This document shows positions 18,353 through 27,095 of a DNA stretch of 64,000 nt, piece after piece. The notes under the pieces were generated by a model. The model had not been told where the DNA came from. It searched no databases and was given only the letters and a program-made list of their open reading frames with translations. This stretch comes from Streptomyces sp. HUAS 15-9 (GTDB lineage Bacteria > Actinomycetota > Actinomycetes > Streptomycetales > Streptomycetaceae): the NCBI RefSeq assembly GCF_025642155.1, contig NZ_CP106798.1:3534001-3598000 (forward strand), read 5' to 3'. The translations under genes and the position numbers were made by a program. Each line of letters opens with the position of its first letter. Position 1 is the first letter of the stretch.

Positions 18353-18396
18353 AACGGGTCCCTCGTGCGTCTAACCCGACGCGGGAGGGACCCGTT
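18353..18396 (+). terminator. Terminator hairpin after LCP2
   Basis: AACGGGTCCCTC pairs perfectly with GAGGGACCCGTT, with an inner GCGTC/GACGC extension around a TAACCC loop. It begins eight bases after the LCP2 stop. There is no poly-T run, common for terminators in this genus. It separates LCP2 from LCP3. Confidence 0.75.
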
Positions 18397-18461
18397 GTCA
18401 GGCGCAGGGCGGGGAGGGCAGGCAGTTGGCGCAGAGCAGTGTGCGGGGGGAGGTTCCTGCG

Positions 18462-20075
18462 GTGGAAGACACCATGTCGCTCACACCGAGGGAGCCGAGA
18501 GAGCCGAGCGCGGACGGGGGCGGACGGCACGGCGGAGGGCGCCGCGGCGGCGGTCCGGACGGCGGCCCGCCGCGCCGCAGACGGCGCGTGCTGCGCTGGT
18601 CGGCCACGGTCCTCGCGGTGGTGATACTCGGCACGGCCGGCGCCGGCTACCTGTACTACGAGCACCTCAACGGCAACATCCGCAAGGGCCAGCGCAGCAG
18701 CGGCGACTCCAAGGCGAAGAGGACCGAGCCCAACGCGGCCGGCCAGACTCCGCTGAACATCCTGCTGATCGGCTCCGACAGCCGTAACTCCGACGAGAAC
18801 GTGAAGCTCGGCGGCAGCAAGGACAGCCGTGGCAATCCGCCGCTCGGCGACGTGCAGATGCTCATCCACCTGTCCGCCGACCGCAAGAGCGCCGCGATGG
18901 TCAGCATCCCGCGGGACACCCGGGTCGACATCCCCAAGTGCACGGACCCCGCCACCGGCAAGACGTACCCGGCGACCAACGGCATCATCAACGAGTCGCT
19001 GGCCCGTGGCGGCGCCGGCTGCACGCTGGCCACCTGGGAGAACCTCACCGGGGTCTACATCGACCACTGGATGACGATCGACTTCGCGGGTGTGGTGCGG
19101 ATGGCCGACGCCATCGGCGGCGTCGACGTCTGTGTGAAGCAGAACGTGTGGGACCACCCGACGGCCTCGGTGCCGGGAGGCTCCGGCCTGAAGCTGACGG
19201 CGGGCTCGCACAAGGTCAAGGGCAAGCAGGCCCTGCAGTGGCTGCGCACCCGGCACGCCTGGGGCAGTGACCTCATGCGGGCCAGGGCCCAGCACATGTA
19301 CCTGAACTCGATGATCCGCACGCTGAAGAACCAGAACGTCTTCACCGACACCGGGCGGCTGACGGACCTGGCCGAGGCGGCCACGAAGTCCCTCCAGGTC
19401 TCCGAGGAGATCGGCACGGTCAAGAAGCTGTACGACCTGGGCATGGAGCTCAAGTCGGTGCCGACGGACCGCATCACCTCGGTGACGATGCCGAACGTCA
19501 CGGACCCGCAGAACGCCGACCACGTCGTGCCGGACGCCACCAACGCCGACAAGGTGTGGCAGATGCTCCGTGACGACGTGCCGCTCGACAAGAACGGCAA
19601 GGCGTCGGGCGCGAAGAAGAAGACCGGCACGAGCACGCCCACCAAGACTCCCTCGGTCGACCCGGGCAGCCTCGGCGTGCAGGTGCAGAACGCCACCCGC
19701 ACCTCCACCGAGCTGCCGGTCGGGCAGCGGGCGAGCGCGATCGCCCAGGTGCTCGCGGGCAAGGGCTTCACCAGGGCCGCGGCGGACACGACGGCGACTC
19801 TGTCCGCGGACAAGACGGTCGTGCAGTACCCGAGCGCGGATCTGGAGGGTGACGCCCAGGCCGTCGCCAAGTCGCTGGGGATCCCGCTGAGCGCGGTGAA
19901 GAAGTCGACCGCCGTGTCGGGTGTCACCGTCGTCGTCGGCGCCGACTGGCGTACGGGCTCGGCGTACCCGAAGCAGTCCTCGCCGAAGGCCGGCGACCTG
20001 CCCAGCAACTCCGACGCCATCAACGGCTCGGACACCAAGCAGTGCATGGACGTCTACAAGGTCTACCAGTGGTAG
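18462..20075 (+). CDS. LCP family protein with LytR_C domain, LCP3
   Basis: A 537-residue protein of the same plan as LCP2: Gly/Arg-rich cytoplasmic leader, one TM (RWSATVLAVVILGTAGAGYL), LCP domain (NILLIGSDSRNSDEN, GDVQMLIHLSADRKSAAMVS, SIPRDTRVDIPKCTDP, INESLARGGAGCTLATWENL, LQWLRTRHAWGSDL) and a LytR_C domain from about residue 405 (VQVQNATRTS onward). The usual 'DT' before the ILLHL strand is 'DV' here, shared only with LCP4. GTG 18462 is chosen because GGAGG lies eight bases upstream. Probably the partner of LCP4 in a tandem duplication. Substrate unknown. Confidence 0.9.
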   Translation: MEDTMSLTPREPREPSADGGGRHGGGRRGGGPDGGPPRRRRRVLRWSATVLAVVILGTAGAGYLYYEHLNGNIRKGQRSSGDSKAKRTEPNAAGQTPLNILLIGSDSRNSDENVKLGGSKDSRGNPPLGDVQMLIHLSADRKSAAMVSIPRDTRVDIPKCTDPATGKTYPATNGIINESLARGGAGCTLATWENLTGVYIDHWMTIDFAGVVRMADAIGGVDVCVKQNVWDHPTASVPGGSGLKLTAGSHKVKGKQALQWLRTRHAWGSDLMRARAQHMYLNSMIRTLKNQNVFTDTGRLTDLAEAATKSLQVSEEIGTVKKLYDLGMELKSVPTDRITSVTMPNVTDPQNADHVVPDATNADKVWQMLRDDVPLDKNGKASGAKKKTGTSTPTKTPSVDPGSLGVQVQNATRTSTELPVGQRASAIAQVLAGKGFTRAAADTTATLSADKTVVQYPSADLEGDAQAVAKSLGIPLSAVKKSTAVSGVTVVVGADWRTGSAYPKQSSPKAGDLPSNSDAINGSDTKQCMDVYKVYQW

Positions 20076-20271
20076 TGCCGTCCGCGTAGCTCACCCGGTG
20101 CGGTCTTCGTGCGCGCAGGTGACTCATACATGTCTGCAGAACAATGCGGCGTGCTCGGGTGCTGAGGCCCGGCGCCGGTGGCAGGAGCGGGTGGGAGGGC
20201 GGGCAGTGGTGCGGAGCGGTGTGCGCGGGGAGGTGCCCCCGGTCGAGGCGGTCGAGGGGGTCGACGACGCG

Positions 20272-21816
20272 ATGTCCCTCGCACCGCCGGACCAGGACGT
20301 GCCGGGTGGCAACGGTGCCCGCAGGCCGCGCGGACGGCGTGTGCTGCGCTGGACGGCGGTGGTCCTGGCGGTGGTGATATCCGGCACGGCATGCGCCGGA
20401 TACCTCTACTACCAGCACCTCAACGCCAACATAAAGAAGGACGCGCTCAACATCGGCGACGCCAAGGACCGTGCGGCCGAGTCCAAGGCGAACGCGGCGG
20501 GCCAGAAGCCGCTGAACATCCTGCTCATAGGCTCCGACGCGCGGAACACCACGGAGAACCAGAAACTCGGCGGCGCCAAGGACACCTTCAACACCGCGCC
20601 GCGCGCCGACGTCCAGATGCTGGTCCATGTCTCGGCGGACCGCACCAACATGTCGGTGATCAGCATGCCGCGCGACACACTGCTGCAGGTGCCCAAGTGC
20701 ACGGACCCGGACACCGGCAAGGTGTACGCGGCGAGCACCTCACTGGCCATGACGAACGACTCCCTGGGCCGCGGCGGGCCCGGCTGCACGGTGGCGACCT
20801 GGGAGAAGCTGACCGACATCCACATCGACCACTTCATGATGGTCGACTTCGCGGGTGTGGTGTCCATGGCGGACGCGATCGGCGGTGTCCCGGTGTGCGT
20901 CGACGCCGACATCTACTCGCACACCTCCTCCGGCCACGGCTCGGGCCTGAAGCTGAAGAAAGGCACCACCTCCATCAAGGGCAAGCAGGCCCTGCAGTGG
21001 CTGCGCACGCGGTACGGCTTCGAGGACGGCAGCGACATCACCCGGACCAAGGCCCAGCACATGTACATGAACTCGATGGTCCGCCAGCTGCGCGCCAACG
21101 CCACGCTCAGCAACCCCGGCAAGCTGCGCGACCTGGCCGAGACGGCCACCAGGGCGCTGACGGTGGACACCGGCCTCGGGACGGTGACGCAGCTCTACGA
21201 CCTGAGCACCGAGCTGAAGAAGGTCCCCACCCGGCGCATCACCATGACGACGATGCCGTGGGTGTACTCCTCGGACGGCAACCGGGTGCTGCCCAAACCT
21301 ACCGACGCGGCAAAGCTGTTCCGGCTGGTCCGCGAGGACATCGCGCTGGACGGCAAGGACAAGAGGAAGAGCACCAAGACCGAGACGTCCACCGACCCCG
21401 CCGCGGCGGACGACAAGATCGCGGTGCAGGTGCGGAACGGCACGCGGAGCGCCACCGAGGCCGCGGTCACCAGCCGGGCGGGCACGATCGCCCAGCTGCT
21501 CGTCGGCAAGGGCTTCGACCAGGCGGTCGCGGACACCTCCACGCTGCTCGGCGAGGACGAGACGGTCGTCCGCTACCCGAGCGCCGACCTGGAGGGCGAC
21601 GCCCAGCGGGTCGCCAAGGCCCTCGGCATCCCGGCCGGTCAGGTGAAGAAGTCGACGGACGTGTCCGGAGTCACGCTGGTGGTGGGCGCGGACTGGCGCT
21701 CGGGCACCAAGTACACAGCGACACAGGACGACGACAGGACACCGGAGTCGGCCGACGCCCTCAACGGCGCGGACACCACGGCGTGCATGCACGTCGACCC
21801 GGACTACACCTGGTAG
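20272..21816 (+). CDS. LCP family protein with LytR_C domain, LCP4
   Basis: A 514-residue close paralogue of LCP3, matching along its whole length: RRVLRWTAVVLAVVISGTAC TM leader, NILLIGSDARNTTENQKLGG, ADVQMLVHVSADRTNMSVIS, MPRDTLLQVPKCTDPDTG, GPGCTVATWEKLTDIHIDHF, LQWLRTRYGFEDGSDITRTK and a C-terminal LytR_C domain ending in WRSGTKYTATQDDD. A cysteine in the TM (ACAGY) is unusual. ATG 20272 is preferred because it aligns with MSLTP of LCP3; upstream GTG codons (20221, 20233) remain possible. It converges on the GT2 gene. Confidence 0.9.
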   Translation: MSLAPPDQDVPGGNGARRPRGRRVLRWTAVVLAVVISGTACAGYLYYQHLNANIKKDALNIGDAKDRAAESKANAAGQKPLNILLIGSDARNTTENQKLGGAKDTFNTAPRADVQMLVHVSADRTNMSVISMPRDTLLQVPKCTDPDTGKVYAASTSLAMTNDSLGRGGPGCTVATWEKLTDIHIDHFMMVDFAGVVSMADAIGGVPVCVDADIYSHTSSGHGSGLKLKKGTTSIKGKQALQWLRTRYGFEDGSDITRTKAQHMYMNSMVRQLRANATLSNPGKLRDLAETATRALTVDTGLGTVTQLYDLSTELKKVPTRRITMTTMPWVYSSDGNRVLPKPTDAAKLFRLVREDIALDGKDKRKSTKTETSTDPAAADDKIAVQVRNGTRSATEAAVTSRAGTIAQLLVGKGFDQAVADTSTLLGEDETVVRYPSADLEGDAQRVAKALGIPAGQVKKSTDVSGVTLVVGADWRSGTKYTATQDDDRTPESADALNGADTTACMHVDPDYTW

Positions 21817-21857
21817 TCCGGGCTGGAGCAGGTACGGCGACGCTCGGTCGACGGTGC

Positions 21858-22886
21858 TCAGTCGGCGGCGAGCACCGCCGGACGGCGGGACGCGATGACC
21901 CGCTTCGCCAGCGCCTTCGGGCTGGTCAGGAAGCCCCAGCCCCACGACATGTGCATGGTGGCGAGGGCCACGGGGATCTGCAGCCGGGCCTTCAGTGGCA
22001 GCCCCTTGCCCGCCGGGACCGACCCCGCGACGATCGCCGCGAGATAGCCGCCGGGGATCACGAAGCCCAGCGGGGTCAGGACAGCGCCGACCACGATGCC
22101 CGCCGCGATCGCGCACACGGCGGTCGGCGGGGCGAGGTAGCGCAGGTTGATGGAGCCCTCGTGGTAGCGGGCGACGACATGCCGCCAGCGGCCGTAGTCC
22201 TTGTACTGCTTGGCCAGCGCCTTCACGCTGGGGCGCGGCCGGTACGACACCCTCAGCTCCGGCGAGAACCAGATCAGCCCGCCGGCCTCACGGATGCGGA
22301 AGTTCAGCTCCCAGTCCTGGGCGCGGACGAACTCCTCGTTGTAGCCGCCCTGCCGCTCGAGGGCCTCGCGCCGGAAGACGCCGAGGTAGACGGTCTCGGC
22401 CGGGCCCGCCTCGCCACCGGTGTGGAAGGCCGCGTTGCCGACGCCGATCTTCGAGGTCATCGCGGCCGCGACCGCGTGCTCCCAGTCGTTCTCGCCCTCG
22501 GCGTGCATGATGCCGCCGACGTTCTGCGCGCCGGTCTCCTCCAGGAGTCGTACGGCGGTGGCGATGTAGTTCGGCGAGAGGATGCCGTGGCCGTCGACAC
22601 GTACCACGATCGGGTGGCTGGATGCCTTGATGGCCGCGTTGAGTGCGGCGGGCGTACGGCCTGTCGGGTTCGGAACGGTGTGCACGCGCGGGTCTTCACG
22701 AACGAGCTCGGCGGCGATCTCGTCCGTGCGGTCCGTGGACGGACCGAGGGCGATCACGACCTCCATCTCGCCGGCGTACTCCTGCGCGAGGATCGCTTGG
22801 ACGGCCCCGCGCAGATGCCGCTCCTCATTGAGGACGGGCATGATCACAGAAACTGCGGGGAGCCGCACGTCGGGCTTGGCGTTCAT
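21858..22886 (-). CDS. GT2 family glycosyltransferase
   Basis: A 342-residue GT2 enzyme. The N-terminal nucleotide domain has PAVSVIMPVLNEERHLRGAV, then GPSTDRTDEI, PVVR-VDGHGILSPNYI (DxH/DXD-like metal site) and QDWELNFRIREAGGLIWFSP as the acceptor motif. Two C-terminal hydrophobic stretches (AVCAIAAGIVVGAVLTPLGF and IPGGYLAAIVAGSV) suggest membrane attachment on the cytoplasmic face, with succinoglycan-type transferases as relatives. It sits reversed between LCP4 and LCP5, the right context for making a polymer that LCP enzymes ligate to the wall. Sugar donor unknown. Confidence 0.88.
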   Translation of the reverse strand: MNAKPDVRLPAVSVIMPVLNEERHLRGAVQAILAQEYAGEMEVVIALGPSTDRTDEIAAELVREDPRVHTVPNPTGRTPAALNAAIKASSHPIVVRVDGHGILSPNYIATAVRLLEETGAQNVGGIMHAEGENDWEHAVAAAMTSKIGVGNAAFHTGGEAGPAETVYLGVFRREALERQGGYNEEFVRAQDWELNFRIREAGGLIWFSPELRVSYRPRPSVKALAKQYKDYGRWRHVVARYHEGSINLRYLAPPTAVCAIAAGIVVGAVLTPLGFVIPGGYLAAIVAGSVPAGKGLPLKARLQIPVALATMHMSWGWGFLTSPKALAKRVIASRRPAVLAAD

Positions 22887-23025
22887 AGGGGGCTCACGTT
22901 ACCGCGAACGGGGGACACCGTTGCGCGCCACCGGTCCACTGCCTCGGGCCGGAGATCGTATGGGCCTACGGTGCTCAGGATCCCACGTACGGCCCCGGGG
23001 CCACGGCCCGAGCGGAGGTTTCCCC

Positions 23026-24507
23026 ATGCCCGCCACGCCGCCACGCTCCCCGGCACGGCCGCAGCGCCGTCCACAGCCGCCACCCCGGCCCGCGCGTGCG
23101 CCGGTGCGGCCCGTACGGCGGAAGCGGCCGCGCTGGGCCATGCGGGCGGTGACGACCCTGTCCGTGGTGGTGCTCGCGTCCGCCGGGATCGGGCACGCGG
23201 TGGTCACCAGCCTCGACGCGGACATCGCCCGGGTCGACCCGTTCCGGGACATGAAGAACCGCCCGCAGGCGGGGCACGGCATGAACGTGCTGCTGGTGGG
23301 CACGGACGGCCGCGACAGGGTCACCGAGCAGGAGCGGCGGAAGTACCGGCTCGGCGGGGCGCCGTGCCACTGCACCGACACGATCATGATCGTGCACATC
23401 TCGGAGGACCGGGAGCGGGCCAGCGTGGTGAGCCTGCCCCGCGACTCGTACGCCGAGCTGCCCGAGCACGTCGACGAGACCACCGGCGCCCGCCACGGCC
23501 CCCACCCGATCAGGATCAACGCGGCGTACGCGGAGGGCGGGCCGCAGCTGACCGTGCGCACGGTCGAGAACATGACCCATGTGAAGATCGACCACTATCT
23601 GGAGGTCGACTTCACCACCTTCATGAAGACCGTGGACGTCCTCGGCGGGGTCAAGATCTGTACGACGAAGCCGCTCAAGGACTCCTACACCGGCCTCGAC
23701 CTCGCGGCCGGCACCCACACGCTGATGGGCGGACAGGCCCTGCAGTACGTCCGCTCGCGGCACATCGACGGGGCGAGCGACCTGGGCCGGATGAAGCGCC
23801 AGCAGCGGTTCCTGGCGGCGCTGATCGAGCGGGCGACCTCGTCCGGGGTGCTGCTGAACCCGCTGAAGTTCCGTGACGTGACACGGGCCATGCTGGGGTC
23901 GGTGCGGGCGGACCAGGGCTTCGGCACCGACGAGCTGCTGGACCTCGGCCGTGCGATGCGGAACTTCTCCCCGTCGTCCTCCGAGTTCATGACGGTCCCG
24001 ATCGGCCGGCTGGGATACGTCGTACCGGGCATCGGCTCGACCCTGAAGTGGGACCAGCCCAAGGCGGACCAGCTGTTCCGGTCCCTGCGCGACGACAAGC
24101 CGCTGGCCGTGAACCGTCCGCCGGGCATCCGGGCCGAGACGGTGGACGTGGCCCCGCAGCAGATCCGTGTGCAGGTGGAGAACGGCACCGGTACCGCCGG
24201 TCTGGCCAAGCGCGTCGACACGGCCCTGGCCGCGACCGGCTTCGCCACCACCCACCGGCCCGCGACCTCGAGGGAGCACTCCGTACGACGGACGGTGATC
24301 GTCTACGACCCCCGCTGGGACCGCTCGGCCAGATCCCTGGCGGCGGCGCTCCCGGGCAGCGAGCTGCGGCCGGAACCCGGGCGGGGGCCGCTCCTGAAGG
24401 TGATCGCCGGGTCCGACTTCAAGGACGTACGCAAGGTGAAGCCGGAGGACCCGCCCGAGGAGGAGTCCCAGGCGGTACGGGGGGACGAGGTGGTGTGCGG
24501 GGCGTAG
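23026..24507 (+). CDS. LCP family protein with LytR_C-like tail, LCP5
   Basis: A 493-residue protein. A Pro/Arg-rich cytoplasmic leader (about 40 residues) precedes one TM (TTLSVVVLASAGIGHAVVTS) and the LCP domain: NVLLVGTDGRDRVTEQE, CTDTIMIVHISEDRERASVV, LPRDSYAELPEHVDET, NAAYAEGGPQLTVRTVENM, DHYLEVDFTTFMKTVDVLGG and LQYVRSRHIDGASDLGRMK. The C-terminal part from IRVQVENGTGTAGLAKRVDT resembles LytR_C. The ATG has GGAGG seven bases upstream. It is the most diverged LytR_C-bearing member here, with a CHC insertion (GAPCHCTDT) before the catalytic strand. Confidence 0.9.
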   Translation: MPATPPRSPARPQRRPQPPPRPARAPVRPVRRKRPRWAMRAVTTLSVVVLASAGIGHAVVTSLDADIARVDPFRDMKNRPQAGHGMNVLLVGTDGRDRVTEQERRKYRLGGAPCHCTDTIMIVHISEDRERASVVSLPRDSYAELPEHVDETTGARHGPHPIRINAAYAEGGPQLTVRTVENMTHVKIDHYLEVDFTTFMKTVDVLGGVKICTTKPLKDSYTGLDLAAGTHTLMGGQALQYVRSRHIDGASDLGRMKRQQRFLAALIERATSSGVLLNPLKFRDVTRAMLGSVRADQGFGTDELLDLGRAMRNFSPSSSEFMTVPIGRLGYVVPGIGSTLKWDQPKADQLFRSLRDDKPLAVNRPPGIRAETVDVAPQQIRVQVENGTGTAGLAKRVDTALAATGFATTHRPATSREHSVRRTVIVYDPRWDRSARSLAAALPGSELRPEPGRGPLLKVIAGSDFKDVRKVKPEDPPEEESQAVRGDEVVCGA

Positions 24508-24525
24508 TGGCGATGTGCGGGCCGG

Positions 24526-25083
24526 TCAGTCCTCGTACCCCTGCGCCGCGCGCTTCTCGCGCAGTTCCTTGATCTCCTTGCGGCGGGCCAGGCGGTGGGT
24601 GCGGCGGATCTGGGCCTCCTGGTAGCGGCGCTTGTCGCGTTCGGTCTCCGGGAGGACCGGGGGGACCCGGCGGGGCTTGCCGTCCGCGTCGACCGCCGCG
24701 AAGACCAGATACGCGGAGCCGACCTGGGTGGGCGGGGCCGACTCGTTCCAGCGTTCCGCGAGGACCCGTACGCCGACCTCCATCGAGGTCCGGCCGGTCC
24801 AGTTGACCTGTGCCTTCACATGGACCAGATCGCCGACGCTCACCGGCTCCAGGAACGCCATCTCGTCCATGGACGCGGTGACGGCGGGACCGCCGGAGTG
24901 GCGCCCGGCCACGGCGCCCGCCGCGTCGTCCACCAACTTCATGATCACGCCACCGTGCACCGTGCCCAGCAGGTTGGTGTCGTTGTGGGTCATGATGTGG
25001 CTGAGGGTGGTACGGGACGCCGAGGTGGCCTTGCCCGGTATGTCCATTCCGTCCGCGTCCACGGGGGAAACCTGGTCTGTCAT
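24526..25083 (-). CDS. Acyl-CoA thioesterase, hotdog fold
   Basis: A 185-residue single-hotdog thioesterase. The signature is HIMTHNDTNLLGTVHGGVIM followed by KLVDDAAGAVAGRHSGGPAV, where the Asp and nearby polar residues form the active site of YciA/BACH-type enzymes, hydrolysing fatty acyl-CoA. It ends in a strongly basic coiled tail (RRKEIKELREKRAAQGYED). ATG 25083 is chosen for the start of conserved sequence and the AAGGTGGGGG ribosome site; a longer upstream frame is Cys/Pro-rich and non-coding in appearance. It lies between two LCP genes on the opposite strand with no clear functional link. Confidence 0.88.
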   Translation of the reverse strand: MTDQVSPVDADGMDIPGKATSASRTTLSHIMTHNDTNLLGTVHGGVIMKLVDDAAGAVAGRHSGGPAVTASMDEMAFLEPVSVGDLVHVKAQVNWTGRTSMEVGVRVLAERWNESAPPTQVGSAYLVFAAVDADGKPRRVPPVLPETERDKRRYQEAQIRRTHRLARRKEIKELREKRAAQGYED

Positions 25084-25202
25084 GACCCCCACCTTATGCC
25101 GAAGTGACATTCGGGGAATTTGTGTCAGCTTCGCAACAGCACTGCCCTGATTTTCCGATGACCCTTGTAAGGGACACGGCCCCGCCCTGCACACTGGGGC
25201 GC

Positions 25203-26483
25203 ATGAACGATTGGCCCGAGGCATGGTCCGACGAAAACCGCGGCAACCGGTACGGACGCGGTAGCGCCAGCGCGCACCCCGAGGGCGCCCGCGTGATGCG
25301 CCAGGTCCGGCGCGGCCCGGCGGCCCCGCCCGGGCAGGGCGGGTACGGCGCCGGTGTCCCGCAGCAGCCGTCGTACGTCGACGGCCAGGGGTACGACGAC
25401 GGCTACGACAGCGGCTACAACACCGGCCAGGTGTACGGCGGCGGTGGCGGCGGCTTCGTCCCCAACGACAACGACATGGACCCGGACGTCGGTCAGTACC
25501 GGCCCCGGCCGAACTGGCGCAAGCGCCTCAAGTGGACGGCGATCACCCTCACCACTGTGCTGGTCGTCACATCCGTGGCGACCTACTTCTGGGCCGACTC
25601 CAAGCTCCACCGCGACGTCGACCTGTCGAAGGTCATCGACCGCCCGGAGACGGGCGAGGGCACCAACTACCTCATCGTCGGCTCCGACAGCCGCAAGGGC
25701 ATGTCGGCCGCGGACAAGAAGAAGCTGCACACCGGCTCCGCCGAGGGCCAGCGCACCGACTCGATGATGATCCTGCACGTCGGCGACAACGGCGACACGC
25801 TGATCTCGCTGCCGCGTGACTCCAACGTCACGATCCCGAAGTTCCAGGGCTCGGAGTCCGGCAAGATCAAGGGCCCGCTCGGTACGAACAAGCTGAACGC
25901 GGCGTACGCCTTCGACGGCCCGACGCTTCTCGTGCGCACGATCGAGTACAACACCGGTCTGCACATCGACCACTACGTGGAGATCGGCTTCGCCGGCTTC
26001 GCGAACATAGTCGACGCCGTCGGCGGGGTCGAGATCGACATCGACAAGGGCTTCAAGGACAAGTACTCGGGCGCGGACTTCAAGGCCGGCAAGCAGACGC
26101 TGAACGGCGAGGAGGCGCTGGCCTTCGTGCGCACCAGGCACGCCTTCGCGGCCAGTGACCTGCAGCGCACCAAGAACCAGCAGAAGTTCCTGTCGGCCCT
26201 GGCCCACCAGGTGGCCACGCCGTCGACGGTCCTGAACCCCTTCAAGTTCTATCCGACCATGGGCGCGGGCCTCGACTCCCTCACGGTGGACAAGGACATG
26301 AGCCTGTGGGACCTGGCCTCCATGTTCTGGGCGATGAAGGGCGTCAGCGGCGGTGCCGGCAAGTCGATGAACATGCCGGTCTCCGGCTCCTCGGGCGGCA
26401 ACCTCGTCTGGGACAAGGCGAAGGTCAAGACCCTGGTGGACGAACTGAAGAACGACGACCCGGTCACCGTCTCCGGCAACTGA
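25203..26483 (+). CDS. LCP family glycopolymer transferase, LCP6
   Basis: A 426-residue protein. The cytoplasmic leader (about 110 residues) is rich in Gly, Tyr and Asp (GYDDGYDSGYNTGQVYGGGG), then one TM (WTAITLTTVLVVTSVATYFW) and an LCP domain: NYLIVGSDSRKGMSAADKKK, TDSMMILHVGDNGDTLISL, LPRDSNVTIPKFQGSE, LNAAYAFDGPTLLVRTIEY, DHYVEIGFAGFANIVDAVGG and LAFVRTRHAFAASDLQRTKN. There is no LytR_C domain. ATG 25203 starts the conserved NDWPEAWSDENRG leader. A clean terminator hairpin follows. Likely a stand-alone anionic-polymer or arabinogalactan-type ligase; substrate inferred only from family. Confidence 0.9.
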   Translation: MNDWPEAWSDENRGNRYGRGSASAHPEGARVMRQVRRGPAAPPGQGGYGAGVPQQPSYVDGQGYDDGYDSGYNTGQVYGGGGGGFVPNDNDMDPDVGQYRPRPNWRKRLKWTAITLTTVLVVTSVATYFWADSKLHRDVDLSKVIDRPETGEGTNYLIVGSDSRKGMSAADKKKLHTGSAEGQRTDSMMILHVGDNGDTLISLPRDSNVTIPKFQGSESGKIKGPLGTNKLNAAYAFDGPTLLVRTIEYNTGLHIDHYVEIGFAGFANIVDAVGGVEIDIDKGFKDKYSGADFKAGKQTLNGEEALAFVRTRHAFAASDLQRTKNQQKFLSALAHQVATPSTVLNPFKFYPTMGAGLDSLTVDKDMSLWDLASMFWAMKGVSGGAGKSMNMPVSGSSGGNLVWDKAKVKTLVDELKNDDPVTVSGN

Positions 26484-26508
26484 GCCGTACCGGCCACGAG
26501 ATCGCCAC

Positions 26509-26537
26509 ATGGGGAAGGGCCGGGCGCCCTTCCCCAT
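26509..26537 (+). terminator. Terminator hairpin after LCP6
   Basis: ATGGGGAAGGGC and GCCCTTCCCCAT form a perfect 12-bp stem around a five-base loop, 25 bases after the LCP6 stop and before the convergent Cys-rich gene. It may work in both directions. Confidence 0.75.
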
Positions 26538-26564
26538 CGGTGTTCCGGAAGGACCGCGACGCGG

Positions 26565-26927
26565 TCACATGCGCGCGCCCGCCATCGTGCGGCACGTCTC
26601 GGCACAGCGACGACACGCCTCCGCGCAACGCATCATCTGCGGGTCGTCGGGCATCGACATACACGCCTCGGCGCACATGTCGCACGCCTTGGCACACATC
26701 GCGCACATCTCGGCGGACATGGGCGAGCGGCGCATCATCATGTCCGCGCACATACGGGTCGTCTCGGAGCAGTCCATGAGCGCGCGCATGATCTGCATCT
26801 GGGCCTGCCCACCCATCTGCATGCAGGAGCTCATCGTCTCCTCGCACGTGGCGTGGCAGGACATGCAGGCCTCGACGCAGTCCTGCATCTCCTTGCTCAT
26901 GGCGCTCATGGTTCCGGGCTGGGTCAT
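26565..26927 (-). CDS. Cys/Met-rich four-helix copper-storage-like protein (DUF326/Csp3 type)
   Basis: A 120-residue protein with 16 cysteines and about 25 methionines. Cys spacing is CxxxCxxCxxxC in three blocks (C17-C28, C75-C89 and C101-C112), with further Cys at 35, 53 and 60, as expected for helices whose inner faces are lined with thiols. This is the hallmark of cytosolic copper-storage proteins (Csp3) and four-helix-bundle copper-binding proteins. There is no signal peptide, so it would buffer Cu(I) in the cytoplasm. The ATG has an ideal AGGAGG four bases upstream. No CsoR-type gene is adjacent. Function inferred from composition and spacing. Confidence 0.85.
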   Translation of the reverse strand: MTQPGTMSAMSKEMQDCVEACMSCHATCEETMSSCMQMGGQAQMQIMRALMDCSETTRMCADMMMRRSPMSAEMCAMCAKACDMCAEACMSMPDDPQMMRCAEACRRCAETCRTMAGARM

Positions 26928-27048
26928 GGCTCCTCCTGAGAGGGAGAGGGGCCCTGGGCGGGCCCCGCGTGCTTCCGTCCTACGCCCGACCGCCGGGTAG
27001 TGCCATTCGTACGACGGCTCCCGCGACGGCTCCCCGCGCCCGACGAGC

Positions 27049-27074
27049 GGAAGGCGCCCCGCGGGGCGCCTTCC
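27049..27074 (-). terminator. Terminator hairpin downstream of acyl-CoA dehydrogenase
   Basis: GGAAGGCGCCCC and GGGGCGCCTTCC form a perfect 12-bp stem with a GC centre, 21 bases beyond the stop of the minus-strand dehydrogenase gene. Confidence 0.7.
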
Positions 27075-27095
27075 TCGAACTCCTGCAACTGCCGC

